From assembly GCA_945883845.1 (NCBI GenBank), contig CAMCYI010000003.1, forward strand, positions 62,001-126,000: a DNA stretch of 64,000 bases, in the 5' to 3' direction. How positions within the stretch are numbered: the first letter of the stretch is position 1; each line of letters begins with the position of its first letter. Under the pieces are notes generated by a model. The model saw only the letters and a program-made list of their open reading frames with translations, was not told the origin of the DNA and made no database searches. The DNA is from Bacteriovorax stolpii. GTDB taxonomy: Bacteria > Bdellovibrionota > Bacteriovoracia > Bacteriovoracales > Bacteriovoracaceae. This document shows positions 25,726 through 33,580 of this stretch, one piece after another. Position numbers and translations under genes: made by a program.

Positions 25726-26427
25726 ATGTTCGAGTGCAAATTCATTAAGTCGTTTCCCCGTGAAATTATCGCCGTCGATGAAGTCGGTCGTGGCCCGTTA
25801 GGCGGACCGGTCGTTATTGGTGGGGTCAGAATTCGTATTGAAAACGAAGCTGAACTCACGGCCCTTACCCGTTCACTAAGAAGTCGGGGAGTTCGGGATT
25901 CGAAAGAACTCAAAGCTGAAGATCGTCAGCATCTCATCCAGAAACTTCATGTTGAAAATCTCCCTCACCAGATGAAGGGGCAGATAACGTTGAAAGACTG
26001 GCAGATCAGCTTTGTCACGTGGGAGATGTGCCACGAAACAATTGATCGTGAAAATATCCTTGCAGCAACTTTGCGCGGAATGAAAGAAGCCGCTCTTTTT
26101 CTTTCAGAGTCGGAAAAAAATGAAACGACAGTCTTTATCGATGGAAATCAAAAGCTTCGTTGGGTTACAGAAGCTCCTCAATGGGAAGAGATCACAGTCA
26201 TCGAAGGCGACTCAAAGTCGGTTCTGATCGGTCTTGCTTCCATCATCGCCAAAGAAAAGCGCGATGCTCACATGAGAGAGATGCATGAGCTATATCCCCA
26301 TTACGGATTCAACACCAACGCTGGCTACGGCACGGCCGAGCATCGCAAGGCCATTGAGAAATACGGCCCCTGTCCCATCCATCGCAAAACCTTCGGTGGC
26401 GTCAAAGAATTCGTCGGGGCTCAGTAA
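25726..26427 (+). CDS. rnhB: ribonuclease HII
   Basis: RNase HII removes RNA from RNA-DNA hybrids and cuts at single ribonucleotides in DNA. The 233 residues contain the catalytic AVDEVGRGPLGGPV near 17-30 (DEG motif), RDSKEL near 62, TVFIDGNQKL near 129 with the third acid, and SIIAKEKRDAHM near 170, plus the C-terminal HYGFNTNAGYGTAEH and HRKTFGGVKE. The product is slightly longer than E. coli RNase HII (198). rplS-rnhB order is conserved in deltaproteobacteria. Confidence 0.96.
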   Translation: MFECKFIKSFPREIIAVDEVGRGPLGGPVVIGGVRIRIENEAELTALTRSLRSRGVRDSKELKAEDRQHLIQKLHVENLPHQMKGQITLKDWQISFVTWEMCHETIDRENILAATLRGMKEAALFLSESEKNETTVFIDGNQKLRWVTEAPQWEEITVIEGDSKSVLIGLASIIAKEKRDAHMREMHELYPHYGFNTNAGYGTAEHRKAIEKYGPCPIHRKTFGGVKEFVGAQ

Positions 26428-26698
26428 AGAAATTTCCGAATCTCTTACCTTCCATCAGGAAGGAATTCCTCTTCTCGTGTCATCTCAACTTTTGCGCTCC
26501 AGGATTCTGGGCCAGATCGATCTTGCCCGCCTCTTGAAAAAAAGGGGTGAATGGGTGATCGAAATCGGTGAGGTGAAGAGTTCACAGGCGGGAGTGGCGA
26601 TGATGGGGTGGGGGCAAGAACAGAGACTCAGAGGTTCTCTCATCTTTCTCAGCGGTCTGTTTGGTTACCCAGCAAGACTTATAAAAATTGTCGGGTAA
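26420..26698 (+). CDS. YraN/UPF0102-like protein, shortened and without a clear start
   Basis: After rnhB a frame continues that resembles the YraN nuclease-like family, which normally follows rnhB. ILGQIDLARL stands where GEIDLIA is usual, EIGEVKSS where VFVEVKTR is usual, and a QEQRLRG segment matches the helix after it. The normal first 30 residues are hard to find: the only in-frame ATG (26285) lies deep in rnhB in another frame, and a GTG at 26480 would drop little more. The G for E change in GEIDL removes an expected metal ligand. It may be a diverged or decaying copy. Coordinates of the 5' end are approximate. Confidence 0.45.
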   Translation, partial: LSKEISESLTFHQEGIPLLVSSQLLRSRILGQIDLARLLKKRGEWVIEIGEVKSSQAGVAMMGWGQEQRLRGSLIFLSGLFGYPARLIKIVG

Positions 26699-26707
26699 CT
26701 CTTTTCT

Positions 26708-26736
26708 TTGCAAAAGATTCGAACAATCCATAAACT
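26708..26736 (+). promoter_or_regulatory. promoter predicting a leaderless mRNA
   Basis: TTGCAA (26708-26713), a 17-base spacer and TAAACT (26731-26736) end exactly 6 bases before the ATG at 26743, so transcription should start on the start codon. There is no ribosome binding site. Confidence 0.55.
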
Positions 26737-26742
26737 ATTCAT

Positions 26743-27228
26743 ATGAAAAGAATTTTTTCCGCTGCACTTGTTGCTTTCGTTTGTCTGACTCTTATGAAAC
26801 CTCAGCGTGCTGAGGCGATGCCTGCGAAGGCCCGCGCTTTTGTGACGATTGTCGGTTACGGTATGGCCAGTGGTGCGCTCCTTGGTACAGCTTCATTGGC
26901 ATTTGGTCAGTCGACACGCGCGATTGCTCAAGGCGCCTCTCTCGGTCTCTACGCTGGTATTCTTTTTGGAACTTATGTTCTGGTTTCTCACCATAACAAG
27001 CGTTCCGGCAACTACGACGACGATTCTTCGCCCTACAAGGACTCTAACGATGTCTATGGCGAAGGCTATCAGGATGATGAAGGAGGCGGTGATGGTGAAG
27101 TACAGGAAGAAGATGACGGCGGAAGCTTCTTTAATCGTATGAACATGATCGAGCAGAAGTTCGGTAACAATAAAAAGGGAGGCGGTCTGCCTCCCTTGAA
27201 AATCAACTTAGTTTCAATCGAGTTTTAG
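26743..27228 (+). CDS. exported protein with glycine-rich membrane segment and acidic tail
   Basis: The 161-residue product has a signal peptide (cleavage near AEAM) and then a hydrophobic Gly/Ala-rich stretch (residues about 33-85) containing GYGMASGALLGTASLAFGQ, like a glycine-zipper membrane hairpin. A second half that is very acidic and glycine-rich (DDDSS, DDEGGGDGE, EEDDGG) follows, and the end is basic. It may sit in the inner or outer membrane with the acidic part free. I do not recognise the family. Its end overlaps the convergent STAS gene by 4 bases. Confidence 0.65.
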   Translation: MKRIFSAALVAFVCLTLMKPQRAEAMPAKARAFVTIVGYGMASGALLGTASLAFGQSTRAIAQGASLGLYAGILFGTYVLVSHHNKRSGNYDDDSSPYKDSNDVYGEGYQDDEGGGDGEVQEEDDGGSFFNRMNMIEQKFGNNKKGGGLPPLKINLVSIEF

Positions 27229-27620
27229 TTTTCGAAAGTCTGAGTGCGGTTACCAAAACGCTGGTTCAGGTTTTCTGTGTCGTCCTCATCAAAGTTCATG
27301 AGGTCTGCAACGTATTCAGCTTCGTTAAGAGAGAGGAGCTTGAAGATCTTAAGGAACTCTGGCTTCACGTTCGTAAGATTGACGTTAGACTTGCGGCCTT
27401 CTTTGAGATATTTCACTGTCTCAACGAAGTGACAGATGCCGGATGAACCGACGAAATCAATTGCACCAAGATCAATCGAGATCTTTGCATTTGGATTTTC
27501 GCGGGCGATGGTCTGAAGTTCTGTGCGAAGTGGGGCACAGACGTCATAGTTCAAATCCCCCTGCATATGGACGATAATGTTTCCATTGGCGTCACGTAGA
27601 ATATTGGCCTTCATGCTCAT
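27225..27620 (-). CDS. STAS-domain protein, anti-sigma-factor antagonist type
   Basis: This is a small 131-residue STAS protein like SpoIIAA/RsbV. The typical core is present: ANGNIIVHMQGDLNYDVCAPL near 11-31, then ISIDLGAIDFVGSSGICHF near 47-65, where the serine in VGSSG is the usual phosphorylation site, and NVNLTNVKPEFLKIFKLLSL. The C-terminal 25 residues are acidic (MNFDEDDTENLNQ) and unlike the domain. No kinase or phosphatase partner lies beside it. A ribosome binding site (AGGAG) precedes the ATG. Confidence 0.88.
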   Translation of the reverse strand: MSMKANILRDANGNIIVHMQGDLNYDVCAPLRTELQTIARENPNAKISIDLGAIDFVGSSGICHFVETVKYLKEGRKSNVNLTNVKPEFLKIFKLLSLNEAEYVADLMNFDEDDTENLNQRFGNRTQTFEN

Positions 27621-27690
27621 GGGGTGGACTCCTTGTTATACCGGTTCCCGTTCCCCATGATGTTATCATCGAAGGCCCTGAGGAGTTAGA

Positions 27691-28515
27691 GTGGGAAAAA
27701 TCATTCTGTTGAACACACCGATCGGGAATCTGGGAGACCTCACACCCCGGGTTTTAGACGCCTTGACGAACGGGTCAACATTCGCCGTCGAAGACACTCG
27801 GGTATTCAAGGATCTCCTTTCTCTCATGGGCATCAGTCTCCAGGGAAAACGAATCATGTCTTTGCATGATCAATCGGCAACTCAGGAAGTTGAAAAACTT
27901 ATTGAGCTGGCCGAGTCTCAAGACCTTTATGTGGCATCTGAAGCGGGCAGCCCGATCATCTCAGATCCTGCGTATCCTCTTGTTAAAGAGGCCATTAAAA
28001 GAGGGATCAAAATTGAATCTTTTTCTGGAGTTTCTTCGCCTGTGATGGCCCTTGAACTTTCCGGATTGCCGCCGCTGCCGTTTCAATTTCATGGATTTCT
28101 CCCTCGAGAAACGGCTAAAAAAATTAATGCATTTGCAAATGCAGGATACGGGACGCACATTTTTTTTGAAGCTCCAACCAGGATCGAAGAGACTCTCGAT
28201 ATTCTCGCCGAAACTTTGCCACAGGTTGAGGTTTGTGTTGTGCGTGAGTTGTCTAAAAAATTTGAACAGGTGATGAGATTTAAATCAGATTTGTGGAAAG
28301 AGCATCAAAGCGAGCTCACCGTTAAAGGAGAATTCATCTTGATGTTTCATCAGAGCGAATCTCAGAAATCCAGCAGCTCGTCCCTCGTAAAACTCAGTGA
28401 GGAAATCCTTAAAGAGGGGGCCACTCCGAAGGCGATATCCAAACTCTTGAGTGAAATCCTCGATCGCCCGTCTAAAGAAATTTACACTGAATTAGAGCAA
28501 AAAAAGAGGCGCTAA
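27691..28515 (+). CDS. rsmI: 16S rRNA (cytidine1402-2'-O)-methyltransferase RsmI, GTG start
   Basis: RsmI methylates the ribose of C1402 in the decoding centre of 16S rRNA. The 274 residues match the family: LLNTPIGNLGDLTPRVLDAL near 5-24, VEDTRVFKDLL, SLHDQ, EAGSPIISDPAYPLV near 87-101, SGVSSPVMALELSGLPPLPFQFHGFLP-like sequence near 113-139 and FFEAPTRIEETL. The initiation codon is GTG, with AGGAG six bases ahead. It is divergent from the STAS gene. Confidence 0.96.
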   Translation: MGKIILLNTPIGNLGDLTPRVLDALTNGSTFAVEDTRVFKDLLSLMGISLQGKRIMSLHDQSATQEVEKLIELAESQDLYVASEAGSPIISDPAYPLVKEAIKRGIKIESFSGVSSPVMALELSGLPPLPFQFHGFLPRETAKKINAFANAGYGTHIFFEAPTRIEETLDILAETLPQVEVCVVRELSKKFEQVMRFKSDLWKEHQSELTVKGEFILMFHQSESQKSSSSSLVKLSEEILKEGATPKAISKLLSEILDRPSKEIYTELEQKKRR

Positions 28516-28527
28516 GATTTTACCGGG

Positions 28528-28556
28528 TTGAGAATTGTTTAGAATTCCTTTACAAT
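28528..28556 (+). promoter_or_regulatory. promoter predicting a leaderless mRNA
   Basis: TTGAGA (28528-28533), a 17-base spacer and TACAAT (28551-28556) end exactly 6 bases before the ATG at 28563. Initiation should fall on the start codon itself. Confidence 0.6.
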
Positions 28557-28562
28557 GATGAG

Positions 28563-29351
28563 ATGAAGGTTCACGTACTCGGTGGTCACGGAGGGCAAGC
28601 GAAAGGTTTCGCTACAACTTCGTTTCTGATCGATCAAATACTTTTGCTTGACTGTGGTGCAGTCACCACAGCACTTACTGTTGAAGAGCAGTCGAAGATT
28701 GAGAATATTCTCATCTCGCACTGTCATCTTGATCACACCAAAGACATCGCGTTCCTTTGTGATAACTGCTTTGGTATGAAGCAGAAGCCTTTTGAAGTTT
28801 ACAGTCATATGACAGTGAACAAACTCATCAAAACACACATCTTAAATGACATGCTCTGGCCTGACTTCAGTGTCCTGCCGAGTGCCAGTTATCCGACCAT
28901 CAGATTTAATGATCTGATTCCTGAAAAGCGCATTCACATCGGGGAGTACTACGTCACTCCGATTCGTGTGAACCATCCGCTCGATGCAATGGGATACATT
29001 ATTGAGAAAGACGGGGATGCGATTCTCTTTACTGTGGATACTGGGCCCACTGAACGCATCTGGGAGATTGCTCACACGTTTAAAAACCTGCGTGCCATTT
29101 TCACTGAGGTGAGTTTCCCGAACGCTCTCCAGAATGTGGCGACCCTTTCAGATCACCACACAGCGCTCAGTATTTCTCAGGAGATTCCGAAGATGCCGAA
29201 AGATCTTCCAATCATCCTGACTCATTTGAAGCCCGGTTTCCGCGCTGAAATCATGCGCGAAATCTCCGAGCTTAACGAGCCTCGTATCAGAGTGCTTGAG
29301 CGTGATGGTGTGATTTTTGATTTTTCTACGGCCAAAGAGCAGTCAGCTTAA
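28563..29351 (+). CDS. metallo-beta-lactamase-fold phosphodiesterase, class II cyclic-nucleotide PDE-like
   Basis: The 262-residue product has the metal site SHCHLDHTKD near residues 52-61 (HxHxDH), a further histidine in NHPLDAMGY near 140, an Asp in FTVDTGPT near 160 and SDHHTAL, ILTHLKPG in the C-terminal half. These patterns fit the class II 3',5'-cyclic-nucleotide phosphodiesterases (PDE1/CpdP) more than RNase Z. It is probably cytoplasmic, because no signal peptide is seen. Substrate is inferred only. The end lies 4 bases from the convergent gene at 29356. Confidence 0.75.
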   Translation: MKVHVLGGHGGQAKGFATTSFLIDQILLLDCGAVTTALTVEEQSKIENILISHCHLDHTKDIAFLCDNCFGMKQKPFEVYSHMTVNKLIKTHILNDMLWPDFSVLPSASYPTIRFNDLIPEKRIHIGEYYVTPIRVNHPLDAMGYIIEKDGDAILFTVDTGPTERIWEIAHTFKNLRAIFTEVSFPNALQNVATLSDHHTALSISQEIPKMPKDLPIILTHLKPGFRAEIMREISELNEPRIRVLERDGVIFDFSTAKEQSA

Positions 29352-29355
29352 ATTC

Positions 29356-31305
29356 TTATCTCATTCCTGAGTTGCGTGAAGTACCTGGTTGACCGAGGAT
29401 TGGTTGCTGTTGAGGCATGCCGGATTGTTGCTGGCCAGTGCCGTCGTTGTCGCGGCCGGCGTCTTCGGCGCTGATGGCTTCTGCATCTGCACAAGCAGCA
29501 TCATGAGCAGGATAGCCCGCTTTTGTAACAGTAATACAAAACGTTGTTGCATGTCCGTTTTCACGATTTTGATTTGCGAGTATAAATCCCGAGCCAGTGA
29601 CTGATGTTGAAGTGACTGTCGGGGCTCTTGTTTCACCCGGAACTGTCGTGCTAATAGTTGGCTCAGCATCAGGAACTTGTTTTGTCCAGGCCACAGAGTC
29701 AACTTGAGACGTCTCAGTGACTGGTGTTTCTGTTGTCCCGTCTTTAAGTTTCACAGTGGCAGTGAAAGTAGCTTGAGTATTAGTTTGAGAAGTTCTTACG
29801 ACCGTAACTTCGATACTTTTTCCAGACGCTGCAGGAAACTGCGCTGTACAAGCGACTGCATTCGGTGAACCTAGAATAATGGCCTGAAAGCTTCCGTTAT
29901 CTGCAATATCCCCTGGGATAACAGGAGCAGTCGTTGGATCTGGAACTCCCGCCTCACCACGTTTATATCCTGAGCAAGTGACTGTTCCTGCAGCTCCATT
30001 TGCTCCAGGTACGCGAGTACATTGAGCCGTACAGTTTCCTGTCGGTGCTACACCACTGATTGAGACTGAACAATTTAAAACCCTCGCGGCACCGCCAGCT
30101 TGAGCAGGAGGGAATGTCACAGACAGACTTGTTTGAGCTGTTAATGAAGCTGGAATTGTGGGTGGAGTGGCAGGATTAAGAGACTGACCTCCGACACGAT
30201 ATGAACTACAACTAGAAGTTGCAGCTCCACCATTCGCACCTGGAGCTGTAGTACATGTGGCAACACATTCATTGCCTCCTTCTACATCTTCCCGCGGTCC
30301 CGCTCCACAAGCCGCGGTCACAGCAGCGGCATTCGCCGTTCGCCATTCTGTCAGACGATTTCCATAAAGACTGTCGTACCGAGCTTGCTGACTTCTGCTT
30401 TCGGAGAAATTCACAGTGATCGTATCAAGGAGTTGGTTAAAATTAATTCCATTCCAAGATGCTGTCAGTGAACTTCTTGCTTGCGCGGTTTCACCTGCAA
30501 CGGGAAGTTCGCAGTTTGTTTTAAGGTTATTCATCATTTGCATCATGCCGTAGCATGTGCGGTGAGGCTGAATGCGATCCTGGTAACTTTCGTTCATTCC
30601 TGTTGGAGCAGTAGGGCAGAGACAAGTCTGATAAACAAAACGATATACCTGATTTGCTAATGCAGCGTTAGCTGGGACGCTGAGTTTACGCTTCAGAAAT
30701 TCTCTTCTCTGTTCAGCAGAATCGTATCCCTGGTTTGCAGGAGGACTGAGTGCAAGTTTCATACAATCGAGTGATGAGTTTCTGGCCACATCATCAGTAC
30801 GAACACAAATAGGAGAATTGGTTGCTGCTGCTTTAAATCCGTAGATAACCGGGTTGCAAGCTACCTGTGATCCCGGGCAGCCTGGAGAACTTGGTCTTTG
30901 GCACATGTTATTTGGGCCAAGTCGAGAAAGTTGTCCTGCAAAGATACAACTTCCATTGGCCGGAGGACTGCTAAGAAGACGGGCAAAAGTAGCTGCTGAA
31001 GATTCCCAGTCACCATTTACGGCATGAGCATCGGCAATGAGAAGAGAACGAAGTTGATTCAGAATTTTTGTGTATTCACGAAATTTTTCTGTGTGAATTT
31101 CGCCGCTGACAATTTGTTTCTGGTGTTGGGCCTCGAGATCTACCATCAGCTGCATAAGCTTAACTATAAATTTATCCTGCTCATCCTGGGTCATGTGCAC
31201 GAAATCTGCATGGAATGTGTTCGGATCAAGTGCGCGCGCAGGAACAGACGTAAACATCACGGCAAAAAGAAGGGTCAGCAATGTGAAACTCAGGACCTTG
31301 GACAT
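29356..31305 (-). CDS. exported protein with two internal cysteine-rich repeats
   Basis: The 649-residue product has a signal peptide ending near ARAL. The first half is helical and contains spaced cysteines (CIFAGQ, CQRPSSPGCPGSQVAC, CLCPTAP). From about residue 345 two copies of a module of roughly 75-80 residues follow, beginning ECVATCTTAPGANGG and NCTAQCTRVPGANGA and each continuing with a CSSYR/CSGYK segment. The last part is Thr/Ser/Pro-rich, then Gln-rich (QQQSGMPQQQP). The family is unknown; it is probably surface-exposed. It is divergent from accD. Confidence 0.7.
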   Translation of the reverse strand: MSKVLSFTLLTLLFAVMFTSVPARALDPNTFHADFVHMTQDEQDKFIVKLMQLMVDLEAQHQKQIVSGEIHTEKFREYTKILNQLRSLLIADAHAVNGDWESSAATFARLLSSPPANGSCIFAGQLSRLGPNNMCQRPSSPGCPGSQVACNPVIYGFKAAATNSPICVRTDDVARNSSLDCMKLALSPPANQGYDSAEQRREFLKRKLSVPANAALANQVYRFVYQTCLCPTAPTGMNESYQDRIQPHRTCYGMMQMMNNLKTNCELPVAGETAQARSSLTASWNGINFNQLLDTITVNFSESRSQQARYDSLYGNRLTEWRTANAAAVTAACGAGPREDVEGGNECVATCTTAPGANGGAATSSCSSYRVGGQSLNPATPPTIPASLTAQTSLSVTFPPAQAGGAARVLNCSVSISGVAPTGNCTAQCTRVPGANGAAGTVTCSGYKRGEAGVPDPTTAPVIPGDIADNGSFQAIILGSPNAVACTAQFPAASGKSIEVTVVRTSQTNTQATFTATVKLKDGTTETPVTETSQVDSVAWTKQVPDAEPTISTTVPGETRAPTVTSTSVTGSGFILANQNRENGHATTFCITVTKAGYPAHDAACADAEAISAEDAGRDNDGTGQQQSGMPQQQPILGQPGTSRNSGMR

Positions 31306-31517
31306 AGTGTTCCTTAGCCATCATATCGGTTAGACAGGCCAGTCCCTTTAATAATACCTGAGGACATGGATAGGACGAAATATGGGAGATTGAGCTTTGA
31401 AAATGACGCAATATTAGAGCCTTGGTTGTGCCTTTGAACAGCTACCAGCCAACTTAACGTGGCATTTTCGTATCCGGCACTCTATTATGGGGGTTCATAA
31501 AATTTGTGAGGTTATGG

Positions 31518-32372
31518 ATGGGTTGGTTTCATCAGGTCAAGAATCCTAAACTTAAAAACGTAAAGAAACTTGCTTCTAATACGCCGGTTGGCCTTTGGAA
31601 AAAATGTAATCAGTGCGGAGAAATTCTCCAGGCCGATAAGCTTGAAGAGAATCTTAATGTCTGTCCTTTGTGTGACTACCACTATCGAATTTCGGCCTAC
31701 GAAAGAATTGCTGTGATGACGGATGAAAACTCTTTTGAAGAGATCAGTCCGGATTTGATTTCTAATAATCCTCTCGATTTCAAAGATAAGCTTCCTTACG
31801 TTCAAAGACTTCAGAGTGCGATCAAGGCAACTGGAATCAAGGACACAACAGTTTGTGGTACGGGAACGATTCAAGGCAAACAGGTTGCACTCGCCGTCAT
31901 GGATTTTAGATTCATGGGCGGATCTATGGGTGTTGTGACCGGTGAGAAAGTTGCTTTGGCGATGGACATTGGTTACGAAAAGAAAATTCCTGTGATCGTT
32001 GTTTCTTGTTCTGGTGGTGCCCGCATGCAGGAAGGAATTCTTTCACTCATGCAGATGGCGAAAACTTCAGCATCACGTTCGAGACTTAAGTCCGCAGGCA
32101 TTCCTTATATCTCTATGCTCACAGATCCTACCACCGGTGGTGTGGCAGCGAGCTTTGCCATGCTCGGTGATATCAATATTGCTGAACCAAAAGCACTCAT
32201 TGGTTTCGCTGGTCCGCGTGTGATTGAGCAATCGATCCGCCAGACTTTGCCTGACGGATTTCAGCGCTCAGAATTTCTGAAAGAGCACGGCTTCATTGAC
32301 CGGATCATTCATCGTCGTGATCTAAAAACTGAGCTGGGCTTCTTCATTAAAATGTTCACTCCGGGAGCATGA
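31518..32372 (+). CDS. accD: acetyl-CoA carboxylase carboxyltransferase subunit beta AccD
   Basis: AccD with AccA transfers the carboxyl group from biotin to acetyl-CoA, starting fatty-acid synthesis. The 284 residues have the zinc ribbon CNQCGE...CPLCDYHYR near 32-55 and the crotonase-like core FMGGSMGVVTGEKVALA near 132-148, SCSGGARMQEG near 165-175 and DPTTGGVAASFAMLGD near 200-215. I chose the ATG at 31518 with GAGG seven bases ahead; the frame could be read from a GTG at 31506, but that is less likely. It overlaps folC by 4 bases, as in many bacteria. Confidence 0.96.
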   Translation: MGWFHQVKNPKLKNVKKLASNTPVGLWKKCNQCGEILQADKLEENLNVCPLCDYHYRISAYERIAVMTDENSFEEISPDLISNNPLDFKDKLPYVQRLQSAIKATGIKDTTVCGTGTIQGKQVALAVMDFRFMGGSMGVVTGEKVALAMDIGYEKKIPVIVVSCSGGARMQEGILSLMQMAKTSASRSRLKSAGIPYISMLTDPTTGGVAASFAMLGDINIAEPKALIGFAGPRVIEQSIRQTLPDGFQRSEFLKEHGFIDRIIHRRDLKTELGFFIKMFTPGA

Positions 32373-33580
32373 GAGTAGATCTCACTACCTGGTTACTGAA
32401 TCATTATGGCCGTGAGGTCATGCGTCCCGGTCTAAACCGTATGCGTGAGGCCCTTGCTTCCATACTCCCCGAACTTTCAAAATGTAAAATTATCACGATT
32501 GCCGGTACTAATGGCAAAGGCGAGACAACACTTCGCCTTTCTCACAAACTAAAAAACAAATCTCATCTCGTCTGGACTTCTCCACATATTGAAAGAATTA
32601 CTGAAAGATTTCGTGACGAGAGAGGGGAGATCTCTGAAGAAAAGTTGTTCTCTCTCATCGACCATTGTCATGCGCAGGTGAGAGAGAGAGGGCTTGAGCT
32701 TTCCTATTACGAGTTTTTATTTTTTGTTTTTTGTAGCTGGGCCTCAGAGAGAAAACCGGATTTTTTACTTCTTGAAGTCGGTCTCGGCGGACGTCTGGAT
32801 GCCGTGAACGTTCTGGATGCGAGTCTCGTTCTTGTGCCTTCAATTTCCAGAGACCATCAGGAAATTCTCGGGAATCGCTACGACCTGATTCTTGCTGAGA
32901 AGCTGGGAGTTCTTCGTCCCGGGGCCACTTTATTGACTTCACTATCCCTGAATTATCTCCGGGAAAGAGCTACCAGATGGGCAGAAAAGATTTCTGCCCA
33001 AGTATCTCACATGGATGAGATTTTCCCACTGCCGGATTTCGAATTTTCCCAACGCAATGAGTTCTTGGCGCATGCCGCATTTATTCATCTGATGGGAGAT
33101 TTTGAAAGGAGAGAATGGGCATCTGATTGGCGCAGAGACGAGGTCCCGCTGGAGCATCGGGGAGAAGTTCTTAAGAGCGAAAACACGTATCTCTTTTTTG
33201 GCTCTCACAACCCTGACGGAGTGAGAAAACTTATTCAATTTTTACATTCCGGAAAGTATACTTTTCCCAGACCGCCATACGACTTTGTCATTCTGGGACT
33301 TTCAAAAAGAAAGTCCGAAGATTTGACCAGCATGCTGAAGATGATGAAGCATGCGGGACTTGGAAAAGTTGTGCTGACTTCTTTCGGCCATGCGAAGGCC
33401 TTGGAAGAAAATCTGGCGAAGGAACTTGCAGATCAGGAAGGAATCGATTTTGCTCTCAATACGGATCCCATTGTTCATGGAAAGAACAATCAGATTATTC
33501 TGGTTACTGGTTCTTATTATTTCATGGCATCATTCAAGCAAAGTCTTCGCCGACGAGCCTCAGCTTCAGCTGGGCGATAA
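32369..33580 (+). CDS. folC: folylpolyglutamate synthase / dihydrofolate synthase FolC
   Basis: FolC adds glutamate to dihydropteroate and to folates. The 403 residues show the P-loop ITIAGTNGKGETT near 43-55, SPHIERITERFR near 71-82, the LLEVGLGGRLDAVN motif near 133-146 and SISRDHQEILG near 157-167. The C-terminal Mur-ligase-like domain is shorter and more divergent than usual. accD-folC order matches E. coli. Its last 104 bases overlap the start of lptD. Confidence 0.92.
   Translation: MRVDLTTWLLNHYGREVMRPGLNRMREALASILPELSKCKIITIAGTNGKGETTLRLSHKLKNKSHLVWTSPHIERITERFRDERGEISEEKLFSLIDHCHAQVRERGLELSYYEFLFFVFCSWASERKPDFLLLEVGLGGRLDAVNVLDASLVLVPSISRDHQEILGNRYDLILAEKLGVLRPGATLLTSLSLNYLRERATRWAEKISAQVSHMDEIFPLPDFEFSQRNEFLAHAAFIHLMGDFERREWASDWRRDEVPLEHRGEVLKSENTYLFFGSHNPDGVRKLIQFLHSGKYTFPRPPYDFVILGLSKRKSEDLTSMLKMMKHAGLGKVVLTSFGHAKALEENLAKELADQEGIDFALNTDPIVHGKNNQIILVTGSYYFMASFKQSLRRRASASAGR

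Noticed and set aside
33390..33476. N-terminal extension of LptD
   Set aside because: These 29 residues are basic, lie inside folC and would precede the real signal peptide.
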